NCBI GenBank assembly: GCA_013696965.1
Contig: JACCXN010000030.1
Coordinates: 13,382-77,381, forward strand
DNA length: 64,000 nucleotides
Source: Bacteroidota bacterium
GTDB taxonomy: Bacteria; Bacteroidota; Bacteroidia; JACCXN01
Reading direction: 5' to 3'
Both the position numbers and the translations under genes were made by a program. Positions 37,736 through 47,056 of the stretch are shown here, one piece after another. A model generated the notes under the pieces. The model saw only the letters and a program-made list of their open reading frames with translations. It searched no databases and was not told where the DNA came from. How positions within the stretch are numbered: the stretch's first letter is position 1; each line of letters starts with the position of its first letter.

Positions 37736-38410
37736 ATGACAGGTAAAGATCACTATATAAAAGCAGAAGAAAAACTAAAGGCAAAAGATTTTCAATCAGC
37801 TATCACCTGTTTTTCACAGGCTTTGAAAGAAAATTACATGTCCTCGGAGATGCTTTTTAAAAGAGGATGGGCTAAAATGAAAATCGAGTTGTATAATGAG
37901 GCGATAACTGATTTTGACAAAGCCATTGAGCTTGACCCTGGAAATGCTTCCTATTATAGCGAAAGGGGGATTTGCTGGCATTTAATGGAGAAAAACAATC
38001 TTAGTGTAATGGATATGAATACAGCCATTGAGCTTGAACCAGATTATGGGTACAGGTACTCCAGCAGGGCATATATTAGGGATAAAATGGGCGATACTGC
38101 AGGTGGGGTTGATGATTATTTAAAAGCTATAGAACTTGATCCTGAAGATTCCATATCAATGAATAACCTTGGTATGCTTCAGGAAAAGCTGGGGTATATG
38201 AATAAGGCAAAATCAAATTATGAAAAAGCAGATATTCTCGCTGCTCAGAACACACCGATAAAAGCAGCAATTGAGACTGTAAATGCCCAACAAAAGCAAG
38301 CAGTTGAAATATCTTTGTTCACAAAATACATTGTATTGATTTCATCCGTTTTTGTAAAAAAAGGTGTTTTGAAGGAGTATCTTGATTTTATTAAAAAAAT
38401 GCTGAAATAA
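37736..38410 (+). CDS. Tetratricopeptide repeat protein
   Basis: A 224-residue cytosolic protein with about four to five TPR units from residue 4 to 170. They are recognisable by repeated motifs such as AITDFDKAIELDPGNASYYSER and SVMDMNTAIELEPDYGYRY with the usual 34-residue period. The C-terminal 50 residues are hydrophobic-basic and may form a helix (LFTKYIVLISSVFVKK) that contacts the membrane. It is likely a scaffold for protein-protein contacts; partners are unknown. Confidence 0.85.
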   Translation: MTGKDHYIKAEEKLKAKDFQSAITCFSQALKENYMSSEMLFKRGWAKMKIELYNEAITDFDKAIELDPGNASYYSERGICWHLMEKNNLSVMDMNTAIELEPDYGYRYSSRAYIRDKMGDTAGGVDDYLKAIELDPEDSISMNNLGMLQEKLGYMNKAKSNYEKADILAAQNTPIKAAIETVNAQQKQAVEISLFTKYIVLISSVFVKKGVLKEYLDFIKKMLK

Positions 38411-38443
38411 CAAACCTGTTGGATTAACAGAATTAATTCAATT

Positions 38444-40561
38444 CTAAAACCTGTATCTAAGCTGAACTTTCAATTCTGAACGTGTATTTCCCTGAATTTC
38501 TTCAAGTCCACTTCCTATTACATTTTTATTGTAATAGTATGTTTGGGCATACCTGATCCAAATATCCATATTACGCTTAAAAGTATACTGCAAAATAGCA
38601 TATGCCCTACTCCCACGATTTGAAAATCCGGGAATAGAAAATGCATACAGAACATCTGATTCATAGGTATAAATTCGTGAATTATAGGAATCGGTATCAA
38701 ATAAAGCATAGCGAAGATTTAATGAAAAAGGGTATTTCATTGGCTTGTAAATTAAATCCTGGAAAATCAGGTAACCATTTTCTTTGGGGCGATCCCCAAT
38801 TCTGAATTGTATAAAGTCGACCCTGTTTCTTAATTTTATAGAGGGTGTTAAACTATAACTGACATGGTACCTGTAGTTTATTTGGTTAGTTCCTACAACA
38901 GGGTCTATTTCATCAATATCTTCTGGAGAGTTTTTGAATTTGTCTCTTTGTCTTACTCTAACATACATATCAACTTTCCTTGATGGAGTATAATTTATTT
39001 GAACCAAGTAATCAGTTCCGTATGAAGGGGCATCAACCAAATACCTCATCCAGGGAAAAACAAAACGATCATAGTAGGCTGTAATGGTAACCTTTTGGGA
39101 AGGATTAAAAACAATTCCGGTATAAATACCTTGTTCGTTGGAATTTTTGCTTCCTTCCCCCACTCCCATACTGTGCATAGCCTGATAATCCTTGCCGTAT
39201 TTACGGTGTAAAATTATTAAAGACAAACGGGGATCAATGCTCATAAGTACTCCATTTACCATTGCAAACCCACCATTAGCACTTCTTGCCACTTCCCCGA
39301 AAAAATTCATATTGTAGTAAATCCAATTGTAATCAATACCTAAATTAAGGTTTTGAGAAGAATTAAAATCAAATTGATTGTAAAGTGATAAATTTCTTTG
39401 AAGCAGTCCTCCATATTCAGTTCTTACAGCTGTAGTTCCAATTTTCAAATTTCTTTTTTTATATGCAAGGTGACCACCAAAAATGGTTTCACTGATTGAA
39501 TTTTTTCTGGAAATTTCTGTGGGAGTGCGGTGGAATCCACTTAATTGAAAAGATGTGATAATAGTTTCTTCCTGAATAAAAGCATCATTATCAATGAATG
39601 TTGTGTCTGAATTTACTTGAAAATTGGCATCAATATTTTTATGAGAACCAAAGGCTGTAAATTCAAAATTTTTATGGCCTAAGGTAACTCCCGCTCCTCT
39701 TAGGAAAAGATTTTCATCAACCGAGCCGAAAGGTCTTAATCCCTGCCCCTGACGTTTGAGATTAAGTGCGAAAGATGATTTTCCCATGGCAAGCCCAGAC
39801 CAAAAAGTGAGTCCTTGACCAAACTGGGCCTGGTAATCCCCAACAGTTGCAGCCTTAACAAAACCCATATCCCGTATAAAAAGATGAGCTGTAAAAAAAT
39901 CAAATCCTTTTTTTTGTGTGCCTTTAAAAAACTCTTCTCCAGGATCTTTTTCTGCTGTGAAGCCCCAACTTATCTTACTGCCGTAATTAAATCTATAACG
40001 CGTGTAAAGCTTGTCTTTGCTCCCCAGGTATCTTGAATTAGGATTTGCGGCTAAAGTGGAATCGTCAATGAGGGTATAACCCTTTTGATCCTCAAGCACA
40101 ATATGATGCCTTGCAATTAATTGATGCTTACCATTGTTCATCATCTCCTTAAAGGTAAGCCTTGGCCTGTCTAAATCAGAAGTAACAGTAACAAAGGGCA
40201 TAATATTTCGAATAGTTTGCAGATCAAAATCCTTTACTGCCTGTAATTCAATAATTGAAATTAACTTTCCATTTTTTTCAATATGCTCAAGCAAGTTATT
40301 AATCTGGAAATCCGTAAGCATTTGCAATCCATTTAATGCTTCTTTATTTGTTTTATTTAAATTGATTGGGTTTTCAATATAATACAGAAGTTCATCAAAT
40401 AACAAGGTATAATCAACCTCGGTATCTTCAGCATTCTCGGCAATTGTTTCAATTTTTTGTTCTATCGCACTTTCCTTAATTATAACCTGCTTTTCCTGTG
40501 CTATTATAAAAAAAGGCAGCAAAAATAAAACAAGAAAAATTTGGATTGAAATAAGTTTCAT
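38444..40561 (-). CDS. Helix-hairpin-helix plus outer-membrane barrel protein
   Basis: A 705-residue exported protein. After a signal peptide (about 1-21, ending FIIAQ), residues 45-130 form helix-hairpin-helix-like motifs (NPINLNKTNKEALNGLQMLTD, IIELQAVKDFDLQTIRNI). About 550 residues of beta strands follow and end in a C-terminal aromatic residue (LKVQLRYRF), as in outer-membrane barrels. Proteins of this build are common and uncharacterised in Bacteroidota. It starts 1 base after the PorV-like gene on the same strand, so they are one operon. Confidence 0.82.
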   Translation of the reverse strand: MKLISIQIFLVLFLLPFFIIAQEKQVIIKESAIEQKIETIAENAEDTEVDYTLLFDELLYYIENPINLNKTNKEALNGLQMLTDFQINNLLEHIEKNGKLISIIELQAVKDFDLQTIRNIMPFVTVTSDLDRPRLTFKEMMNNGKHQLIARHHIVLEDQKGYTLIDDSTLAANPNSRYLGSKDKLYTRYRFNYGSKISWGFTAEKDPGEEFFKGTQKKGFDFFTAHLFIRDMGFVKAATVGDYQAQFGQGLTFWSGLAMGKSSFALNLKRQGQGLRPFGSVDENLFLRGAGVTLGHKNFEFTAFGSHKNIDANFQVNSDTTFIDNDAFIQEETIITSFQLSGFHRTPTEISRKNSISETIFGGHLAYKKRNLKIGTTAVRTEYGGLLQRNLSLYNQFDFNSSQNLNLGIDYNWIYYNMNFFGEVARSANGGFAMVNGVLMSIDPRLSLIILHRKYGKDYQAMHSMGVGEGSKNSNEQGIYTGIVFNPSQKVTITAYYDRFVFPWMRYLVDAPSYGTDYLVQINYTPSRKVDMYVRVRQRDKFKNSPEDIDEIDPVVGTNQINYRYHVSYSLTPSIKLRNRVDFIQFRIGDRPKENGYLIFQDLIYKPMKYPFSLNLRYALFDTDSYNSRIYTYESDVLYAFSIPGFSNRGSRAYAILQYTFKRNMDIWIRYAQTYYYNKNVIGSGLEEIQGNTRSELKVQLRYRF

Positions 40562-40562
40562 T

Positions 40563-41372
40563 TTAAAAAGCGTAACTTAAAGAAACCATTGGTGAGTAGC
40601 CCAAAACAGAATGAATTGAAGTTGCAAAATCAATTTTAAATTGGTTCAATTTTAATCCAAAACCAAAAGTATTTATGCCTGGATTTGTTGAAATCCCTCC
40701 TCTTAAGTAAAATTGTTCAATTACATTATATTCAAGGCCTGCTCTAAATACAGGTTTATGCTGTGTGTCTTTTAGCGTTTCAACACAAAAAAGCACTTTT
40801 TTTGAAACTTCATAACTTAAACCAAGGCGCATAATAGTTGGAATACGTTCATTGTTGTGGGAGGCAAGTTTAACTCTGAAAGGATTAAAAACATGAGCTC
40901 CAAGGGTGAGTCCGGGCACAAGTTCTGCCTGCACTCCTACCTCTCCTGTTAGCATCCCCTTGTTTCCATATCCTTCAGCAATAAATGTATTTAAATAATC
41001 CAACTGAACTCCTGCAGAAACTTTTTCCCCTAATTTCTGAGCGAAAGCCAAACCAACTTTACTTTCACTGTATAAGGCAAATCCAAAATGGGAAACACTT
41101 AATCCAAAAACACCGTTTTTAATTGGCATTGCAAGAGCTATTGCTTTTACACTTAATTCAGGAACAAGGAACCTGTTTTCATAATAAATGCCTGCTTCTA
41201 TTTTGTCAAGTCGGGCTAAACCAGCTTGATTGTGATGAACTGACCATAAGTCAGAAACACCAACAGAGGCGTTTCCCATGGCAGCTGATCGAGCACCTAA
41301 CTGATGGTTATTCTGAGAAAAAGATGGCAGGGAAAGAATGCCTAAAAACACTGCAAGTAAAGGTATTTTCAT
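40563..41372 (-). CDS. PorV/PorQ-like outer membrane protein
   Basis: A 269-residue protein with a signal peptide (ending LPSFSQ). The conserved opening GARSAAMGNASVGVSDLWSV is typical of the PorV/FadL-like barrel families in T9SS-bearing Bacteroidota. The rest consists of amphipathic strands and ends in aromatic SLSYAF. Its exact place in the T9SS cannot be told; PorV itself is longer (about 390 residues). It leads a two-gene operon with the helix-hairpin-helix barrel protein. Confidence 0.82.
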   Translation of the reverse strand: MKIPLLAVFLGILSLPSFSQNNHQLGARSAAMGNASVGVSDLWSVHHNQAGLARLDKIEAGIYYENRFLVPELSVKAIALAMPIKNGVFGLSVSHFGFALYSESKVGLAFAQKLGEKVSAGVQLDYLNTFIAEGYGNKGMLTGEVGVQAELVPGLTLGAHVFNPFRVKLASHNNERIPTIMRLGLSYEVSKKVLFCVETLKDTQHKPVFRAGLEYNVIEQFYLRGGISTNPGINTFGFGLKLNQFKIDFATSIHSVLGYSPMVSLSYAF

Positions 41373-41542
41373 TCATCAAGGATTATGAAACGCAATTTAC
41401 GACAAAATAACTTCTCTGCAATGGTAAAACCTACCTTTAATTGTTAAGCAAAAGTTTTGTTTTTAATAGGAGTAAAGGATCGATCTATAATAATAATTGA
41501 GGCCCTTAAATTAAATTATTCGTTTTTCAGAAAAAACAGCAA

Positions 41543-42031
41543 TTACAATTTCTCTACTTCCTCAGCCGAATCCAGAACTTTCTTTTTAAGATTATCTTTA
41601 AAATAGGTTATTTTCTTTAATAATAAAGGGTCATTAACGGCAAGAATCTGGGCTGCTAAAATCCCGGCATTTTGTGCTGCATTTAATGCAACTGTAGCCA
41701 CGGGAACACCATTTGGCATTTGAAGAATAGACAATATTGAATCCCATCCATCAATGGAATTGCTGGATTTAATTGGAACACCAATAACTGGCAGCGGAGT
41801 AATAGAGGCTACCATTCCCGGCAAATGAGCCGCACCACCTGCTCCGGCAATAATAACTTTTAAACCACGAGTAGCAGCTGTTTTTGCATATTCAAACATT
41901 CTTTCAGGAGTTCGATGAGCCGAAACAACAGTTATTTCGAAAGGAATTTTAAATTCTTCCAAAATTAAGGCAGCTTCTTTCATAATTGTAAGATCTGATT
42001 TACTACCCATGATTATTCCTACTTGCGCCAT
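41543..42031 (-). CDS. purE: N5-carboxyaminoimidazole ribonucleotide mutase PurE
   Basis: PurE converts N5-CAIR to CAIR in purine synthesis. The 162 residues show [10 protein letters not shown], the phosphate- and substrate-binding SAHRTPERM and the [11 protein letters not shown] loop. The class I form requires PurK, which is encoded 39 bases upstream. Confidence 0.97.
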   Translation of the reverse strand: MAQVGIIMGSKSDLTIMKEAALILEEFKIPFEITVVSAHRTPERMFEYAKTAATRGLKVIIAGAGGAAHLPGMVASITPLPVIGVPIKSSNSIDGWDSILSILQMPNGVPVATVALNAAQNAGILAAQILAVNDPLLLKKITYFKDNLKKKVLDSAEEVEKL

Positions 42032-42070
42032 TTTTTTAAGTGTTTTTGATTTACCTTTAAATTCTTGTAA

Positions 42071-43216
42071 TTATTCTGAAATTATTTTCAAAGTCTCTTT
42101 TACCCACTTTGCTTTTTCCTTTGCCTTAATTAAATCAGCATCTAAAATAGTTACATGACCCATTTTGCGAAAAGGCCTGGTGCTTTTCTTGCCATACAAA
42201 TGAATGCTTACGCCTTCTGTTGCAAGCACTTCATTCATTCCCTGATAAACTGCATCGCCTGAAAAGCCCTTTTCACCAAGTAAATTTACCATTACTGCAG
42301 TTGATAAACTTTTTGTTGATCCTAAAGGCAAATCAAAAATAGCACGAAGATGTTGCTCATATTGGGAAGTGTAATTTGCTTCAATGGTATGATGACCGCT
42401 ATTGTGAGGTCTGGGGGCTATCTCATTTACAAGAACCTTTTGATCCTTTGTAACAAACATTTCAACAGCAAGAATTCCAACAAAATCAAGAGCAACGGCA
42501 ATTTTCTCGGCTATTTTGTATGCTTCCTTTTCAAGGGAAGAAGAAACATCAGCTGGAGCAAATAAATATTCAACCAAATTAAATTCAGGATTAAATTCCA
42601 ATTCAGTAATTGGAAAACATTTAGTTTCACCTGTTTTATTGCGTGCTATTATAACTGAAATTTCTTTTTCGAAATCAATTAGTTTTTCAAGTACACTAGG
42701 TTCATCGAAAGCATTTTCCAGTTCATGAAAATGGGTTAAACGAGTTACCCCTCTTCCATCATAACCTCCTTTGCGCAATTTTTGCATGAAGGGAAACTCT
42801 AGTGCAAAATCTTTAATCTGATTTTTATTCTCAATTAAAAAGAATGCTGCACTGGGGATATTATTGTTTTTGTAAAATTCTTTTTGAAGGCCCTTATCTT
42901 GCACTATTTCTAACACCTTTGGAGGAGGATATACAATTAATCCCTCATCTTCCAGCTTTTTTAAGGCATCCACATTTACATGCTCAATTTCAATAGTGAG
43001 TAAATCAACTTTTTTTCCAAAATCGTAAACAGTTTGAAAATCCTGTAAATCACCCTTTACAAAATCTGATGCTAAATTCCTGCAAGGGGCATGCTCATCA
43101 GGGTCCAATACAACTACCTGTACATTAAAATTAATGGCCTCCTGTATCAACATTCGCCCGAGTTGCCCACCGCCTAAAACACCAAGGCGGAAATTATTAT
43201 AAAATGACTTTTTCAT
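42071..43216 (-). CDS. purK: N5-carboxyaminoimidazole ribonucleotide synthase PurK
   Basis: ATP-grasp enzyme that carboxylates AIR with bicarbonate to give N5-CAIR, the substrate of PurE. The protein begins MKKSFYNNFRLGVLGGGQLGRML at 43216. An ATG 36 bases earlier would lie upstream of the promoter box at 43226-43233 and is rejected. ATP-grasp motifs include EKLIDFEKEISVI, GILAVEMFV and VNEIAPRPHNSGHHTIEA. The 381 residues match the family. It forms a purK-purE operon. Confidence 0.95.
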   Translation of the reverse strand: MKKSFYNNFRLGVLGGGQLGRMLIQEAINFNVQVVVLDPDEHAPCRNLASDFVKGDLQDFQTVYDFGKKVDLLTIEIEHVNVDALKKLEDEGLIVYPPPKVLEIVQDKGLQKEFYKNNNIPSAAFFLIENKNQIKDFALEFPFMQKLRKGGYDGRGVTRLTHFHELENAFDEPSVLEKLIDFEKEISVIIARNKTGETKCFPITELEFNPEFNLVEYLFAPADVSSSLEKEAYKIAEKIAVALDFVGILAVEMFVTKDQKVLVNEIAPRPHNSGHHTIEANYTSQYEQHLRAIFDLPLGSTKSLSTAVMVNLLGEKGFSGDAVYQGMNEVLATEGVSIHLYGKKSTRPFRKMGHVTILDADLIKAKEKAKWVKETLKIISE

Positions 43217-43225
43217 ATAAGGGCT

Positions 43226-43252
43226 CAAAGATAATTTAAATGTATATAACAA
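43226..43252 (-). promoter_or_regulatory. Promoter of purKE
   Basis: On the minus strand a perfect TATCTTTG (43226-43233) with a TTG at 43250-43252 as possible -33 element. The box ends 9 bases before the PurK ATG at 43216 and fixes the start choice. No purine riboswitch was seen. Confidence 0.6.
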
Positions 43253-43327
43253 TAAAGGGTAATATCTGCTAATTTAAAGGCTAAAGCTTTTAAAAAATGC
43301 TTAATTTAGCCGTTTTTAATTAAACCA

Positions 43328-43867
43328 ATGCAAAAAGTTAAAGTAAAAGATAAAGATTTTGAACTGTTTATCTCTGAGAATCAGATTCAGAAGGCCATTG
43401 ATGATGTTGTAGAAAAAATGCAGACGGATTTAAAGGATAAGAACCCTTTATTCATAGCTATTTTAAACGGTGCATTTATGTTTGCATCTGATCTTTTTAA
43501 AAAATATTCTGGAGATTGTCAAATTTCCTTTGTTAAATATGCATCTTATTCAGGAACACAAACAACAGGACAGGTAATAACCCTTATTGGTTCCAATGAA
43601 CAAGTTACAGGAAGAACAGTTGTAATACTTGAGGACATTGTAGATTCAGGCATAACCATGGAACAGGTAGTAAAAGACATAAAAGTATTTAATCCCTTGG
43701 ATGTTAAAATTGCAACCTTACTGTTTAAGCCCGATGCATTCATTAAAAATTACTCCATTGATTATGTAGGAATTTCAATCCCAAATGATTTCATAGTAGG
43801 TTATGGGCTTGATTACGATGGATACGGAAGAAACTTAAAGGATATTTATAAAATTGTTTCAAGTTAA
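43328..43867 (+). CDS. hpt: Hypoxanthine phosphoribosyltransferase
   Basis: Salvages hypoxanthine (and often guanine) with PRPP to IMP/GMP. The 179 residues contain the PRPP-binding motif VVILEDIVDSGITM and the flexible-loop region VKYASYSGTQTTGQV. The end DYDGYGRNLKDIY is the typical HPRT C-terminus. It is divergent from purKE, so salvage and de novo purine genes are side by side. adk follows 80 bases later. Confidence 0.94.
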   Translation: MQKVKVKDKDFELFISENQIQKAIDDVVEKMQTDLKDKNPLFIAILNGAFMFASDLFKKYSGDCQISFVKYASYSGTQTTGQVITLIGSNEQVTGRTVVILEDIVDSGITMEQVVKDIKVFNPLDVKIATLLFKPDAFIKNYSIDYVGISIPNDFIVGYGLDYDGYGRNLKDIYKIVSS

Positions 43868-43947
43868 TATTACTGGGTTTCTAATATTAAGCCAAAATAA
43901 AAGCTAAAATAATCATCAAAAATAAAAACCGAAAAACACATAAAATA

Positions 43948-44562
43948 ATGTTAAACATTGTATTATTTGGCCCTCCCGGGGCTGGAAAAGGCACACAATC
44001 TGAAAAACTAATTGAGAAATACAAGCTTATTCATCTTTCAACAGGAGATATTTTAAGAAGTGAAATTGCAGCAGGAACTGCATTGGGACTTGAAGCAAAA
44101 AAAATAATGGATCAGGGGATCCTGGTTCCAGATGAGGTTGTAATTGGAATGATAAGTTCAAAACTTGACCAAAATAAAAACGCAAAGGGTTTTATTTTTG
44201 ATGGATTTCCTCGTACTGTTGCCCAGGCAAAAGCTCTGGACAGGCTTCTTGACGAAAAAGGAACTCAAATCTCTATGATGCTTGCCCTTGAAGTGGAGGA
44301 TGAAGAACTCGAGAAAAGATTATTGGGAAGAGGTTTAGGTTCAGGACGTACAGATGACCAGGATGTTAATATTATCAGAAAAAGAATTAAAGAATATAAC
44401 GACAAAACAGCACCATTAAAGGATTACTATGCAGATCAGCATAAATTCCATTCAATTTATGGCATAGGAAGCATTGATGAAATTTTTCATCGCTTAAGCC
44501 AAAAAATTGAACAGGTATATGATTTGGAAAAGAATTTAAATTTTCCAGGTCTTGATTTATAG
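43948..44562 (+). CDS. adk: Adenylate kinase
   Basis: Converts ATP plus AMP to two ADP. The 204 residues have the P-loop GPPGAGKGTQ (about 7-16), the AMP-binding DGFPRTVAQA and the LID arginines in GRGLGSGRTDDQDVNIIRKR. The LID is the short type without zinc-binding cysteines. The C-terminal tail (about 15 residues) is slightly longer than usual. It lies between hpt and obgE on the same strand. Confidence 0.96.
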   Translation: MLNIVLFGPPGAGKGTQSEKLIEKYKLIHLSTGDILRSEIAAGTALGLEAKKIMDQGILVPDEVVIGMISSKLDQNKNAKGFIFDGFPRTVAQAKALDRLLDEKGTQISMMLALEVEDEELEKRLLGRGLGSGRTDDQDVNIIRKRIKEYNDKTAPLKDYYADQHKFHSIYGIGSIDEIFHRLSQKIEQVYDLEKNLNFPGLDL

Positions 44563-44634
44563 TGAATAAAGCAATTTTATCACCTTATTTCTCGTATTAA
44601 TATAGATATTTAAGATAATAAGGAATTTTCAGAC

Positions 44635-45624
44635 ATGTCAGGTTCAAACTTTGTAGATTACGTAAAAATTTGTTGTCGTTCAGGCAAAGGTGGTGGAGGT
44701 TCTACTCATCTTCACAGGGATAAGTCCACTGCTAAAGGCGGTCCGGATGGTGGTGATGGTGGAAGAGGTGGCCATATCATTTTAAAAGGCAACAAGCAAT
44801 TTTGGACTTTGCTGCATTTAAAGTACATGAAACATGTTATTGCCGAGCCAGGTACTAACGGAAGCAGTGCTTTAAAAACAGGCAAGGAAGGAAAGGATAT
44901 AATTCTTGATGTTCCTCTTGGAACAATTGCACGTGATGCAGAAACCGGAGAGGTAGAGTTTGAAATAACAGAGGAGGGTGAAACAAAAGTACTTGCAAAG
45001 GGTGGCAGAGGCGGTTTAGGGAACAATCATTTTAAAACATCAACTCTTCAAACCCCCCGTTTTGCTCAACCCGGTGAACCTGGTCTTGAAGAATGGAAAG
45101 TTTTAGAGCTGAAAATTTTAGCTGATGTAGGGCTTGTTGGATTCCCAAATGCAGGGAAATCAACCTTACTTTCCGTAGTTTCGGCAGCCAAACCAGAAAT
45201 TGCTGATTACCCATTTACAACACTAGTTCCAAATCTTGGCATTGTTAGTTACAGGGATTATAAATCTTTTGTAATGGCAGATATTCCGGGAATTATTGAA
45301 GGAGCAAGTGAAGGAAGAGGAATTGGCCTAAGATTCCTGCGTCACATTGAAAGAAATTCAATTTTATTGTTCCTGGTTGCCGCTGATAGTAAGAACATTC
45401 GTGAGGAATATAACATTCTACTTAATGAACTTAAAAGCTTTAACCCCGAGCTACTTGATAAAACAAGGTTGCTGGCAATTTCAAAATCAGATTTGCTTGA
45501 TGCGGAACTTATTGAAGAAATAAAAAAAGATTTACCAGACATTCCAACTGTTTTCATCTCCTCATTAGCCAATAATGGTATTACTGAGTTAAAGGACATG
45601 TTGTGGAAAGAGTTAAATAAATAA
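44635..45624 (+). CDS. obgE: GTPase ObgE/CgtA
   Basis: Essential GTPase of 50S ribosome assembly and stress response. The 329 residues have the Gly-rich Obg fold at the N-terminus ([18 protein letters not shown]...GGDGGRGGH). The G domain follows: G1 [10 protein letters not shown]2 region [11 protein letters not shown]3 DIPG and G4 SKSD. The variable C-terminal OCT domain of E. coli ObgE is absent, as is usual in this phylum. Confidence 0.96.
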   Translation: MSGSNFVDYVKICCRSGKGGGGSTHLHRDKSTAKGGPDGGDGGRGGHIILKGNKQFWTLLHLKYMKHVIAEPGTNGSSALKTGKEGKDIILDVPLGTIARDAETGEVEFEITEEGETKVLAKGGRGGLGNNHFKTSTLQTPRFAQPGEPGLEEWKVLELKILADVGLVGFPNAGKSTLLSVVSAAKPEIADYPFTTLVPNLGIVSYRDYKSFVMADIPGIIEGASEGRGIGLRFLRHIERNSILLFLVAADSKNIREEYNILLNELKSFNPELLDKTRLLAISKSDLLDAELIEEIKKDLPDIPTVFISSLANNGITELKDMLWKELNK

Positions 45625-45706
45625 ATCATTATTTTTCCCTGAAATACAGGATCGGTTTGCAACAACCAAACAAATTCGACTACCAGAAATTGATTTTTTA
45701 TACAAC

Positions 45707-46279
45707 ATGTTAGCATTGTTAAAACAGTTTGACCAGGAATTGTTTTTGTTTCTGAATAGCCTTAATAATCCAGCATTGGATATTATTATGTATTGGTTTT
45801 CAGATAAATTGTTTTGGGTTCCATTTTACTTTATTCTTCTACTAATAATTGGCTGGAAAAAAGGATGGAAATCACTTTTTATCCTAATTCCAGTTGTAGC
45901 ACTAGTGATTGCTCTCAGTGATCAATTAAGTGTGCATCTTTTCAAAGATGTTTTTAAAAGATACAGGCCCTGCCACAATGATCAAATCAAGGAAACAATA
46001 CATATAGTTAGCGGATGCGGAGGAATTTATGGCTTTGTTTCCTCACATGCTGCAAACACTTTTGCCTTAGCCCTTTTCATTGGCCTTGTTTTAAAAAACA
46101 AGTTTAAATTTATCCTGCATTTTATGCTCATTTGGGCCTTAATGGTTTCATACAGTAGAATATATATTGGCGTTCATTATCCCGCAGATATACTTGTTGG
46201 AGCTATGCTTGGAATTCTAATTGGTTGCTTTGGTTTTTATTTGAATGGATTAATTACCAGAAAAATAAACTTTAAGTAA
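45707..46279 (+). CDS. PAP2-family membrane phosphatase
   Basis: A 190-residue integral membrane phosphatase. The three PAP2 signatures are present: KDVFKRYRP (about 85-93), the SSHA motif (SSHAANTFALA) with the catalytic His, and SRIYIGVHYPADILVG with the second His and Asp. About five membrane segments are visible. Likely substrates are undecaprenyl diphosphate or lipid phosphates on the periplasmic side. The gene is convergent with the next one. Confidence 0.92.
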   Translation: MLALLKQFDQELFLFLNSLNNPALDIIMYWFSDKLFWVPFYFILLLIIGWKKGWKSLFILIPVVALVIALSDQLSVHLFKDVFKRYRPCHNDQIKETIHIVSGCGGIYGFVSSHAANTFALALFIGLVLKNKFKFILHFMLIWALMVSYSRIYIGVHYPADILVGAMLGILIGCFGFYLNGLITRKINFK

Positions 46280-46329
46280 GCCTTGCTTTCTGCTTTTTCC
46301 GGAAAAATCAAAATAAAAAAATTCTTGAA

Positions 46330-47046
46330 TTATCCATGTAAACTAATTTGCATACCAATAGTGAGCAAGGGCAATTCAGGATACATAAATCTACTTTTGA
46401 ACAAACTGGACATCCTATAAGAACTATAAAAGACGTACCTGTTTAACCCAATTCTGGCTTGAAGCCCGTAATTAAAAGGATTTGTATAAGTCAAATTCTT
46501 GTTCACCACTTTAGTTAATTTAGCATTGGATTCGTTAGGAGTTTTATTTTTATCATTGTAAATATGTCTTATTGCAAATTCCCAGTTCCCATAAGCTGCA
46601 ACATCAATGAAATTTCCTATATGATTGCCTCTTTTACCGATGTTAAACCTATTGTAAATAAGGGCACCAAGATGATTGAAATTTATTTTCTCATTATCGT
46701 GTAAAACACTATTAGGAAGTGTTTTTTGTATCTGTTGTTTTATATTAAAACTTGTAAGTCCGTATGCCAAATCAAATCCAACAGCATAAAAATTTGCAAC
46801 TTTTCTTTTATACCTGTATCCAAAATTAAAGTCAGTTGAATTTCCATATCGAATTGCAGATCCTGCTCCCATGGAAGGTCCAACAATAAATCCCAATCCT
46901 AAATACATATGGGAGTAATGTTTCAGGTTTGGCCCCTGTTGTGAAGGTATAGTATCCTTGCCGGGATTTTGCTCCAATAGGATTTCCTGGGCATTTGAAT
47001 TTATGCCAATGAAAACTAAAGCCATGAAAATTGCCGCTTTTACCAT
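46330..47046 (-). CDS. Uncharacterised outer membrane protein (porin-like barrel)
   Basis: A 238-residue exported protein with a signal peptide (ending NSNAQ) and alternating strands, for example YLGLGFIVGPSMGAGSAI and YGLQARIGLNRYVFYSSYR. The pattern fits a small 8-10 strand barrel. No family can be named with confidence. It starts 10 bases after the subtilase stop on the same strand, so the two may be co-transcribed. Confidence 0.75.
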   Translation of the reverse strand: MVKAAIFMALVFIGINSNAQEILLEQNPGKDTIPSQQGPNLKHYSHMYLGLGFIVGPSMGAGSAIRYGNSTDFNFGYRYKRKVANFYAVGFDLAYGLTSFNIKQQIQKTLPNSVLHDNEKINFNHLGALIYNRFNIGKRGNHIGNFIDVAAYGNWEFAIRHIYNDKNKTPNESNAKLTKVVNKNLTYTNPFNYGLQARIGLNRYVFYSSYRMSSLFKSRFMYPELPLLTIGMQISLHG

Positions 47047-47056
47047 CTTTATCTAA

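Noticed and set aside
37679-37753. Longer start for the 87-residue protein
   Set aside because: It runs into the divergent TPR gene and consists of A/T-rich spacer translation.
43217-43252. Longer start for PurK
   Set aside because: The extra codons overlap a perfect -7 box, and the family starts at the later ATG.
46290-46312. Palindrome TTTTTCCGGAAAAA between convergent genes
   Set aside because: No loop and no U-run beyond the arms; can be chance in A/T-rich DNA.
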